From: Candidatus Bathyarchaeota archaeon
Lineage (GTDB): Archaea > Thermoproteota > Bathyarchaeia > 40CM-2-53-6 > RBG-13-38-9
Length of the DNA: 6,124 nucleotides
Assembly (NCBI GenBank): GCA_030671315.1
Contig: DAOUZW010000073.1
Span: forward strand, 1-6,124
Reading direction: 5' to 3'
The position numbers and the translations under genes are program-made. Shown piece after piece: positions 1-5,340 of this stretch; position 1 is the stretch's first letter; each line of letters starts with the position of its first letter. Below the pieces are notes generated by a model. That model had not been told where the DNA came from and did not search any database. It saw only the letters and a list, made by a program, of their open reading frames with translations.

Positions 1-1
1 G

Positions 2-145
2 TTGTTGGATAGACTTCCTCCTTCCGATAAAGATATAATTTATCTGAATGAAATACAAACCCATTTAGAACCATTTGAATATATGATCGAAGACCATGAA
101 GAACATCAATTAGAACATCATCATGAAACTCACGAGCATCACTAA
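2..145 (+). CDS. C-terminal end of an unidentified protein with a histidine-rich tail (5' end outside window)
   Basis: An open frame enters from the left edge and ends at TAA 143-145, giving 47 visible residues. I do not recognise the family. The first 30 or so residues (LLDRLPPSDKDIIYLNEI and following) look like an ordinary soluble, probably helical, C-terminal segment. From visible residue 31 the protein becomes a tail of His and Glu: eight of the last sixteen residues are His (visible residues 32, 35, 39-41, 44, 46, 47). Such tails occur on metal-handling proteins (nickel, zinc or cobalt chaperones, transporters and metal-sensing regulators), so metal binding is a reasonable inference but not shown. 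The gene lies 42 bases upstream of the prenyl synthase gene on the same strand and could share its transcript. The reading frame is clear because it is open to the edge and the composition is protein-like. The function is unknown. Confidence 0.6.
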   Translation: MLDRLPPSDKDIIYLNEIQTHLEPFEYMIEDHEEHQLEHHHETHEHH

Positions 146-158
146 TCATACCATGTTC

Positions 159-191
159 AGGTAATTTATGACGAAATTGAAATTTTTATGA
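159..191 (+). promoter_or_regulatory. Possible 7-codon leader ORF overlapping the prenyl synthase start
   Basis: An AGGT (159-162), which matches the core of the archaeal and bacterial Shine-Dalgarno sequence, lies 5 bases before an ATG at 168. That ATG opens a 7-codon frame (MTKLKFL) whose TGA stop at 189-191 overlaps the ATG at 188 in the form ATGA. This arrangement would allow translational coupling into the downstream gene, which has no Shine-Dalgarno of its own at normal spacing. A competing reading is that TAATTTAT (162-169) is a TATA box about 22 bases before ATG 188 and that the mRNA is leaderless. The sequence does not decide between them. Confidence 0.25.
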
Positions 192-1132
192 AAATATATG
201 AGATCGAATCCAACCCAAATGAGGAGACAATTTTCTTGAGTAGACAACACATTACGTTTACAGACAAAGTAGAATTGATTAACAACAGGATGCATGAAAT
301 ATTATCAGAGGAATCTATTCGTCTAAATCAGGTAGACCTAGTTGATAACCAAATAAGCACAATTGGCAAAAGATACAGACCAACCCTCCTTCTAGTGACT
401 GGAGAATGCATTGGGTTAGACTTGACCGAAGTGATCGACGCAGCTGTTGGTATCGAATTAGTTCATGATTCTTCTTTAATTTTTGATGACATAATAGACG
501 AAGAATATACGCGAAGAGAAAAACTGTCATTACATAGGAGTTATGGAACTGGATTAGCAATCGGAATAGGACTTACGTTATCAGCAATTGGCATCAAATT
601 ACTATTAAGCTACGAAAAAAAAGAAATCAAAGAACTTGTCTCTCAGATGTTAGTGGATCTTTCTGAGGGAGCAACTCTCGAGAATAAGCATGATACTGAG
701 ATCGGCATAGATGATTATCTAATTATGAGTACACTGAAGAGTGGATCGCTATTTGGAACAGCAACATCAATTGCTGCTGCACTTGCCAATAAATCTCCTT
801 ACGAAACCAATAAATTTCTTGATTTAGGAAGACTCATTGGATTATCCTACCAATTGATGGACGATATTGTTGACAAAAGATTTGATAAAAGAAGATTAAA
901 CTATCAATCCAAATCAAAAATACCCAATAATATTCCGATCCACTCAGAGCTTTCATACTTACTTGAATCCAATTACTCAAATTCAGGTTCGAGTGATTCT
1001 TCCTTAATTCTTAGAGATATACTAAGAAGAGCTCTTAAAAGAATCTCAGAACTTGAAAATGAACTTATTTCGACAAAACATCTTCATGCTTTTCGAAGTT
1101 TCACAGAATATGTTTTTAAAAAAGTAATTTGA
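188..1132 (+). CDS. Divergent polyprenyl diphosphate synthase family protein (type I isoprenyl synthase fold)
   Basis: 314 residues, the usual family length. Enzymes of this family join isopentenyl diphosphate to an allylic diphosphate; in archaea the products feed membrane lipid and quinone side chains. Visible landmarks are GKRYRP (60-65, isopentenyl diphosphate site), H93, the first Asp-rich motif DDIID (100-104), RR (109-110) with H116, K184 in LKSGSLF, and YQ (221-222) before the second Asp-rich motif DDIVD (225-229). Small residues (Ser95, Ser96) stand 5 and 4 positions before the first motif. An aromatic residue there limits chain length in archaeal GGPP synthases, so a longer product is possible. 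Two family hallmarks are absent: the GDxL motif reads GLTL (128-131), and the stretch after the second Asp motif lacks the usual GKxxGxDxxxGK segment and is rich in Lys, Asn and Ser. The C-terminus (FRSFTEYVFKKVI) fits the family. ATG 188 is the first start after the in-frame stop at 143. It puts about 60 residues before GKRYRP, which is typical. The fold is certain; the catalytic product is not. Confidence 0.85.
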   Translation: MKIYEIESNPNEETIFLSRQHITFTDKVELINNRMHEILSEESIRLNQVDLVDNQISTIGKRYRPTLLLVTGECIGLDLTEVIDAAVGIELVHDSSLIFDDIIDEEYTRREKLSLHRSYGTGLAIGIGLTLSAIGIKLLLSYEKKEIKELVSQMLVDLSEGATLENKHDTEIGIDDYLIMSTLKSGSLFGTATSIAAALANKSPYETNKFLDLGRLIGLSYQLMDDIVDKRFDKRRLNYQSKSKIPNNIPIHSELSYLLESNYSNSGSSDSSLILRDILRRALKRISELENELISTKHLHAFRSFTEYVFKKVI

Positions 1133-1140
1133 TTTTTTTT
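1133..1140 (+). terminator. T-tract terminator of the prenyl synthase gene
   Basis: Eight consecutive T residues follow directly after the TGA stop at 1130-1132, and the next bases are also AT-rich. Archaeal RNA polymerase commonly terminates on such T-runs without a hairpin. The gene converges on kbl, so a stop signal is expected here. Confidence 0.55.
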
Positions 1141-1248
1141 ATATTTCCGTGATTATCAATTCTAAAAAAGTTAGATTTGAAAAAACGAAAAATAGTGCGC
1201 GCTTTACACATAGAATGGTTACAAATTCAGGATAAGAAAACTAATAAT

Positions 1249-1291
1249 AAAAAAAAGAAGCCGTGAATATCAGATATTTAAGATATCCACG
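1249..1291 (-). terminator. Hairpin plus T-run terminator of the kbl gene
   Basis: Just beyond the kbl stop codon, on the minus strand, CGTGGATATC (1291-1282) pairs with GATATTCACG (1271-1262): a 10-base stem with one A-C mismatch and a 10-base loop. A short GCTTC linker is followed by eight T residues (1256-1249 read on the minus strand). This is the classic layout of an intrinsic terminator. In archaea the T-run alone may be enough, so the hairpin could act in RNA stability instead. Confidence 0.6.
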
Positions 1292-1300
1292 CTGAAATAT

Positions 1301-2500
1301 CTATATTATTTTTAATTCTTTTCCTACTCTTTCGAATCCCCCAACTGCATAATCCAATTGTTCCTTAGTATGATGGGCATTGACTATCGATCTTATTCTA
1401 TCGGTACCTTTAGGCACAACCGGATAACTTATGGCTCCACAGAATATTTTCTCCTTCTCGTAAAGTAGTTTGCTTAATGATTGTGCTTTCTCAGGAGTTC
1501 CTACTATTACAGGAGTTATAGGTGTTTGACTGACACCTGTATTGAAGCCCAAGTCTTGTAACTCTTTCTTGAAATATTTTGTATTATCACGTAGTCTCTC
1601 AACACGTTCTGGTTCTCGTTTGAGTATTTCTACAGCTTTCAATGCGGCTCCACATTCTCCTGGTGAAAGGAATCCCGTGGAGAAACAAAAAGGTCTCGAA
1701 CGACGATAAAGGTAGTATCTTAGTTCTTCACTTCCAGCAATATATCCACCTACAGTGGCTAAAGCCTTTGACAGAGTACCCATTTGAACTTCTACTTTCC
1801 CTTCAACATTGAAATGTTCACATGTTCCTCTTCCATTCTTTCCGAGTACACCTGAAGCATGAGCTTCATCGATAAATGTAAACGCATCATATTTTTCGGC
1901 TAATTCTATAATCTCTGGAAGAGGACAAATATCACCATCCATGCTGAAAACTGCATCAGTGATGATCATAGTTTTACCGGTCTCACGTGTTTTCGTACTT
2001 TCTTTCAGTTTCTTTTCAAGATCTTCCATATCATTATGTTTGTAGATTATGCGATTAGTTTTTCTCGCCATTCTACATCCGTCTATTATACTTGCGTGGT
2101 TTAGTTCATCACTTACTATCGTATCCCCTTCTGCCATCACACACCAGATTGAACCCATATTTGCTGTATAACCCGTGGGGTAAACTAAAGCAGCATCAGC
2201 TGACTTAAATTCCGCTAATTTCTCATCGAGTTCCTCTTGTATATCATAAGTCATGATTTTTCTTCCAGTGCCCATCCCAGCTCCATATTTTTTAATTGCA
2301 GCTATGGCAGCTTCTTTCATTTCAGGGTGATTAGCCAGTCCTAAGTAGTTGTTAGCACAAAGAACTAGAATTTCTTGGCCGTCTAGATTTGATTTTGTAT
2401 CGTCTGGACCAGCTAGAACTCTAAAATGAGGAGCGTAATTTATTCGTTTTAGTTCGTCGAATTGTTCTCTGATAAATTTTTGATATTTTTCATTTACCAA
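1301..2500 (-). CDS. kbl: Glycine C-acetyltransferase (2-amino-3-oxobutyrate CoA ligase), PLP-dependent
   Basis: 399 residues, close to the 398 of the E. coli enzyme. It catalyses glycine + acetyl-CoA to and from 2-amino-3-oxobutyrate + CoA, and with threonine dehydrogenase degrades threonine to glycine and acetyl-CoA in the cytoplasm. It belongs to the alpha-oxoamine synthase group of fold-type I PLP enzymes. Landmarks are CANNYLGLANHPE (48-60), DELNHASIIDGCRMA (131-145) with His135 to stack on PLP, the FSMDGD stretch (185-190), DEAHASGVLG (211-220) with Asp211 and His214, the PLP-binding Lys245 in GTLSKAL (241-247), and YPVVPKGTDRIR (359-370) near the C-terminus. The CANNYLGLANHP, ISDxLNHASIIDG-like and YPVVPKG stretches favour Kbl over BioF or serine palmitoyltransferase, though family members are easily confused. 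The start is TTG at 2500-2498. No ATG or GTG lies between it and the in-frame stop at 2572-2570. A Shine-Dalgarno-like AGGTAGATC sits at normal spacing, and this start gives the N-terminal length seen in relatives. The gene is transcribed divergently from the corrinoid-protein gene. Confidence 0.88.
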   Translation of the reverse strand: MVNEKYQKFIREQFDELKRINYAPHFRVLAGPDDTKSNLDGQEILVLCANNYLGLANHPEMKEAAIAAIKKYGAGMGTGRKIMTYDIQEELDEKLAEFKSADAALVYPTGYTANMGSIWCVMAEGDTIVSDELNHASIIDGCRMARKTNRIIYKHNDMEDLEKKLKESTKTRETGKTMIITDAVFSMDGDICPLPEIIELAEKYDAFTFIDEAHASGVLGKNGRGTCEHFNVEGKVEVQMGTLSKALATVGGYIAGSEELRYYLYRRSRPFCFSTGFLSPGECGAALKAVEILKREPERVERLRDNTKYFKKELQDLGFNTGVSQTPITPVIVGTPEKAQSLSKLLYEKEKIFCGAISYPVVPKGTDRIRSIVNAHHTKEQLDYAVGGFERVGKELKII

Positions 2501-2504
2501 TCTA

Positions 2505-2513
2505 GATCTACCT
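2505..2513 (-). promoter_or_regulatory. Shine-Dalgarno site supporting the TTG start of kbl
   Basis: Read on the minus strand, AGGTAGATC (2513-2505) matches the ribosome-binding consensus AGGTGATC apart from one base. The AGGT core ends 9 bases before the TTG at 2500. The site supports a non-ATG start that would otherwise look weak. A CTTTTAAAG about 26 bases further upstream (about 2540-2548) is a candidate TATA element, which would give a short leader of roughly 17-20 bases. Confidence 0.5.
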
Positions 2514-2604
2514 GTAAACCAGAAAGAAACGTTAGGCTCTTTAAAAGTTTTTTTTCTAACACTTATTTTTTATTAATTGATTGAAGCTTCTCACAGAGTT
2601 ATAG

Positions 2605-2622
2605 TTTCTTGGCAACAAGAAA
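2605..2622. repeat. Inverted repeat 7-4-7, candidate operator
   Basis: TTTCTTG (2605-2611) and CAAGAAA (2616-2622) are perfect reverse complements separated by GCAA. The 18-base dyad lies roughly in the middle of the divergent region, about 105 bases from the kbl start and 135 bases from the corrinoid gene start. This size suits a dimeric helix-turn-helix regulator. If transcribed on the + strand it would form a stem with a GNRA-type loop. No regulator gene is adjacent in the window, so the role is inferred. Confidence 0.4.
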
Positions 2623-2731
2623 TCTGGCTAAAGATTGGATCAAGAGCGCGCGCGATTGAAGTTAATTTGATAAAAAATTTGCAAATAATTTAAGTATGAA
2701 TGAAATCATCATTAGAAAAACAATTCCGTTC

Positions 2732-2739
2732 TATAAAAT
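2732..2739 (+). promoter_or_regulatory. TATA box of the corrinoid protein-methyltransferase operon
   Basis: TATAAAAT ends 19 bases before the ATG at 2759, and its centre is about 23-24 bases upstream. This is close to the normal distance from an archaeal TATA box to the transcription start, so the transcript would begin at or very near the ATG and be essentially leaderless. No Shine-Dalgarno sequence precedes this ATG, which agrees. A BRE-like purine-rich element upstream is not obvious. Confidence 0.5.
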
Positions 2740-2758
2740 ACATATTTTGTTGATTCAC

Positions 2759-3412
2759 ATGTCTGAAACTGCACATGAGATCAAAGAAGCTTTACTAACA
2801 CTTGATCGAGAGAAACTAATCCAGACTACTAAAACAAGCCTTGACAAGGGTGAAAATCCCCAAGAACTTCTCTATGCGATAACAGCTGCCCTTCGCGAGG
2901 TAGGAGACAAATTTGAGAGTGGAGAATTCTTTCTTGTAGAATTAGTGAGTGCTGGCGAAGCTGCGAAGACAGTAATATCGGAATATCTTAAACCTTTATT
3001 GAAAAAAATTGGTTCTGAAGGAAAACATCTTGGCGTAATTGCCATAGGAACAGTAGCCGGAGACATTCATGATATTGGAAAAAGTATAGTTGCTTCGATG
3101 CTTTTCACAGCCGGATTTGAAATATTGGATCTTGGTGTTGATGTTTCTGCTGAGAAATTTATCGAAACTGTAAAGAACAGTAATGTTGATGTTGTCGCAA
3201 TGTCAGCTTTACTAAGTACAACTTTACCAATGCAACGAGAAACTATTGAAGCTCTTAAAAGGCAGGACCTGCGCGACAAAGTCAAAGTAATAGTTGGAGG
3301 ATCCCCTGTCACTGAAGAATGGGCTAAGGAAATAGGTGCAGACGGTTTTGCTGATAATGCATCTGAAGCTGTAAGACTCGTGAAGAAAATACTAGATATT
3401 AGTGAGCGATAA
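2759..3412 (+). CDS. Methyltransferase corrinoid protein (MttC/MtbC-like, cobalamin-binding)
   Basis: 217 residues from ATG 2759, the usual size for dimethylamine/trimethylamine-type corrinoid proteins. It carries the cobalamin cofactor that accepts a methyl group from the substrate-specific methyltransferase and passes it to a second methyltransferase; it is cytosolic. From this start, an N-terminal helical cap domain (about 1-85, with GENPQELL, VGDKF and GEFFLVELV) precedes a Rossmann-like B12 domain. The signature GDIHDIGKSIV (101-111) contains DxHxxG, with His104 expected to coordinate cobalt. SALLS (149-153) and VGGSPV (179-184), followed by GADGFADNA, complete the cofactor pocket. An ATG at 2696 would add 21 residues rich in Ile and aromatic residues that do not match the family. 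The TATA box inside that stretch also argues for 2759. The gene is followed at once by the MttB-like gene, so the two form an operon and a functional pair. Which methylamine corrinoid subtype this is cannot be told by eye. Confidence 0.9.
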   Translation: MSETAHEIKEALLTLDREKLIQTTKTSLDKGENPQELLYAITAALREVGDKFESGEFFLVELVSAGEAAKTVISEYLKPLLKKIGSEGKHLGVIAIGTVAGDIHDIGKSIVASMLFTAGFEILDLGVDVSAEKFIETVKNSNVDVVAMSALLSTTLPMQRETIEALKRQDLRDKVKVIVGGSPVTEEWAKEIGADGFADNASEAVRLVKKILDISER

Positions 3413-3416
3413 AAAA

Positions 3417-4868
3417 ATGATAGAATCGCCTAAAATTGGAATTTTCGAAATATTCTCTAGAGATGAACTTTATCGCATTCACGCAGCCACTTTAGAGTTA
3501 CTTGAGAGAACTGGCGTAAGGGTAGAAGAGGAAAAAGCACTAGAATTATTGAACAGTATTGGTGCTGATGTTAATTTTTCAACAAAAATCGTAAAAATAC
3601 CAAAACATATTGTGGAAGATGCAATAAAATATTCTGCGAGAACAGTTCAATTTGCAGGTCGTAACAAGAAATTTGATTTAAAACTTGAAGGAAAAAGAGT
3701 GAATTTTGGTCTTGGAGAAGGCGCTATAAACATTCTTGATTATGAAACAGGATCGATAAGACCTTCAACGAAGACTGATATTATTAATGCAACAATACTT
3801 GCCGATGCACTATCCAATATAGATTTTGTAATGCCTCTCTTCACAGCCCAAGATGTGCCCAAACCAGTCATGCCCTTACACGACCTTCATGCATCACTAA
3901 AGAACACAGAAAAACCAATTATGGTTGTGGACTTTGGTTTAGATGCAACTTATTTGATTAACATGGCAGCCTCTGTAGTCGGTGGACGAGATAAACTGAA
4001 GGATAGACCGATATTAGGCATGTATAGTGAACCTATCTCACCTTTAACACATGGCAGAGAGCATACACGAAATCTGATAGAATTTGCAAAAGCAGAACTA
4101 CCTATAGTATATATTCCATCACCAGCATCATGCTCAACAGCACCCGCAACTATGGCAGGGGCTATAGTTCAATCCAACGCCGAAACTTTAAGCGGAAATG
4201 TAATTGCCCAGTTCAGTAAGAAAGGCGCCCGATTCATTTATGGTGCCGATACAACAAACATGGATCAAAGAACTGGAGTTTTTTCTTATGGAGCTCCAGA
4301 ATGGATGATTGTTAATTTAGCAATGGCTCAGCTTGGGAGGCATTATGAACTTCCAATTTGGAGCACAGGAGGATGTTCAGATTCAAAAATTTTAGATGGT
4401 CAAGCCACACTGGAAGCGAGTCTAAGTCTTTTTGCAGCAGCATCTAGTGGAGCAAATTTAATACATGATGTTGGCTCTTTCCTGAATTTTGGTCTAACAG
4501 GAAGTCTAGAGCTAATCACTATATGCGACGAAATCATCTCCATGATTTCCTATATATTAAAAGGAGTAGAAGTAACAGATGAAACACTAGCTCTAGACGT
4601 TATAGATAAAGTAGGACCTGGCGGGCAATTTATTACACAAGAACATACCTTGAAGTTCTTTAAGAAAGAACATTGGATGCCTAAACTTCTAGATAGACAA
4701 ACTAGAAGCACTTGGGAGAAAACAGGGTCAAAAGACTTGGCAACAAGAGCTAATGAAAGAACAAAAGATATCTTATCAAAACATCAACCAACTCCACTTT
4801 CAAAAGATATAGAAAACGATCTCGACAATGAATTAAGAAAAGCTGAAAAGAAAATATTAGAAAAATAA
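3417..4868 (+). CDS. MttB superfamily methyltransferase without pyrrolysine (substrate unknown)
   Basis: 483 residues from ATG 3417 (488 from GTG 3402). MttB-family proteins move a methyl group from a methylated amine to the cobalt of their corrinoid partner, here the product of the gene just upstream. Numbered from GTG 3402, typical segments are FGLGEGAINILDYETG (102-117), EPISPLTHGREHTRN (210-224), the long CSTAPATMAGAIVQ region with SNAETLSG (244-265), FIYGADTT (278-285), FSYGAPE (294-300), STGGCSDSKI (321-330), and the C-terminal GPGGQFITQEHT (405-416) with RANERT (449-454). The frame is open throughout and contains no in-frame TAG, so unlike methanogen MttB it has no pyrrolysine. Characterised non-pyrrolysine members act on glycine betaine, proline betaine, carnitine and similar quaternary amines rather than trimethylamine. 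The substrate here is not decided. GTG 3402 overlaps the upstream gene by 11 bases, while ATG 3417 leaves a 4-base gap. I prefer ATG, but both are plausible. Confidence 0.9.
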   Translation: MIESPKIGIFEIFSRDELYRIHAATLELLERTGVRVEEEKALELLNSIGADVNFSTKIVKIPKHIVEDAIKYSARTVQFAGRNKKFDLKLEGKRVNFGLGEGAINILDYETGSIRPSTKTDIINATILADALSNIDFVMPLFTAQDVPKPVMPLHDLHASLKNTEKPIMVVDFGLDATYLINMAASVVGGRDKLKDRPILGMYSEPISPLTHGREHTRNLIEFAKAELPIVYIPSPASCSTAPATMAGAIVQSNAETLSGNVIAQFSKKGARFIYGADTTNMDQRTGVFSYGAPEWMIVNLAMAQLGRHYELPIWSTGGCSDSKILDGQATLEASLSLFAAASSGANLIHDVGSFLNFGLTGSLELITICDEIISMISYILKGVEVTDETLALDVIDKVGPGGQFITQEHTLKFFKKEHWMPKLLDRQTRSTWEKTGSKDLATRANERTKDILSKHQPTPLSKDIENDLDNELRKAEKKILEK

Positions 4869-4946
4869 AAAAATAGAGCACCCTGATATTCATGCTGAAT
4901 GTAAATCTAGGGAAGACTACCACATCAAACAATAAACTTCAGTACT

Positions 4947-5246
4947 GTGGTGAAAAAATCGTCAAAACGCCCTAAATTAAAAAAATACAAACCTGGAACC
5001 TTCGACAAATATGTCGCCTATGGTCAACGACATAGGAAACTCATGTTAGTTTCTAAAGGAATCCTTAACGGATTCCAAGTCAAATGTAAATCTGAAAAAA
5101 AAGCAAATAATCTTGCACACGCTTTCCGTACAAGACGCCCGAAAATAGAAAACAGCAAAGATGCCCGTTACAAACTAATAATAAAACAAAAAGGAAATAA
5201 AATTTATGTAATTAAAAGTCATCTACTCAGAATAGAAAAAAAATAA
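4947..5246 (+). CDS. Small, strongly basic protein of unknown function
   Basis: 99 residues from GTG 4947; a second GTG follows at 4950. I do not recognise the family. Composition stands out: 23 Lys and 8 Arg against only 5 Asp/Glu, so the charge is strongly positive and nucleic-acid or ribosome binding is plausible. The N-terminus is a Lys/Arg-rich, probably disordered arm (about 1-20). The rest reads like a compact mixed fold: GFQVKCKS strand, KKANNLAHAFRTRRP helix, then two short strands around YKLIIKQKGNKIYVIKS with a KGNK turn. There is one Cys and no signal peptide or membrane segment. The gene lies 78 bases after the MttB-like gene on the same strand. No clear TATA box sits at the right distance, so read-through from the operon is possible. 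Five of eight Arg codons are CGN, whereas the MttB-like gene uses CGN for 5 of 20. The sample is small but suggests a different expression level or origin. Coding is likely; the function is open. Confidence 0.65.
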   Translation: MVKKSSKRPKLKKYKPGTFDKYVAYGQRHRKLMLVSKGILNGFQVKCKSEKKANNLAHAFRTRRPKIENSKDARYKLIIKQKGNKIYVIKSHLLRIEKK

Positions 5247-5340
5247 AATATAAATCCTAACAAAATTTAGGGAAATTGATAATATAAAGATTTTATTTTG
5301 ATTAATTATAATTTTATTATTTCCATGTTCGTATTAATTA
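5247..5340. terminator. AT-rich convergent intergenic region, likely two-way termination
   Basis: These 94 bases separate two convergent genes and are almost entirely A and T. For the + strand, T-rich stretches occur at about 5290-5299 and 5311-5321. A weak 5-base stem CCTAA/TTAGG (5256-5260 with 5267-5271) precedes them. On the minus strand, T-runs lie at the end of the small basic gene (A-run 5236-5243 on the + strand). No promoter or gene is visible. Confidence 0.4.

Larger units (their letters stand above)
2501..2758. promoter_or_regulatory. Divergent intergenic promoter region between kbl and the corrinoid-protein gene
   Basis: About 258 bases without a supported gene. It must hold promoters for both directions. 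Beyond the kbl ribosome site and the TATA box for the corrinoid gene it contains several symmetric elements: TAGATCTA (2503-2510), GAAGCTTC (2583-2590), the inverted repeat TTTCTTG-GCAA-CAAGAAA (2605-2622) and GCGCGCGCG (2646-2654). The word GATTGAAG occurs twice (2579-2586 and 2654-2661), exactly 75 bases apart. An ATG at 2696 opens 21 extra codons in frame with the corrinoid protein, but they look like translated promoter sequence. Confidence 0.6.

Noticed and set aside
143..188. The left-edge gene and the prenyl synthase are in the same frame, separated by a single TAA with no further stop
   Set aside because: A read-through fusion was considered, but the 14 codons in between do not extend either family, the synthase has a normal N-terminal length from ATG 188, and a stop-free gap of this length is common.
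315..560. Open frame on the minus strand inside the prenyl synthase gene
   Set aside because: It overlaps a gene with clear family motifs, and its protein has no recognisable domain. It is an antisense shadow.
2872..3312. Two short minus-strand open frames inside the corrinoid-protein gene
   Set aside because: They lie opposite the conserved B12-binding domain and show Ser/Thr/Pro-rich, unstructured translations typical of shadows.
4888..4900. Small hairpin ATTCA-TGC-TGAAT after the MttB-like gene
   Set aside because: Only five base pairs with a 3-base loop, and no T-run follows. It is too weak to call a terminator.
4750..4932. Minus-strand frame encoding a hydrophobic 60-residue peptide rich in Phe and Leu
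   Set aside because: It is the complement of the Lys/Glu-rich C-terminus of the MttB-like gene. AAA/GAA codons read backwards give Phe and Leu, so the apparent membrane segment is an artefact.
4919..4951. ACCACA and TGTGGT inverted repeat covering the GTG start codons of the small basic gene
   Set aside because: It could hide the start in RNA, but a six-base match with a 21-base loop is expected by chance, and nothing else supports a switch.
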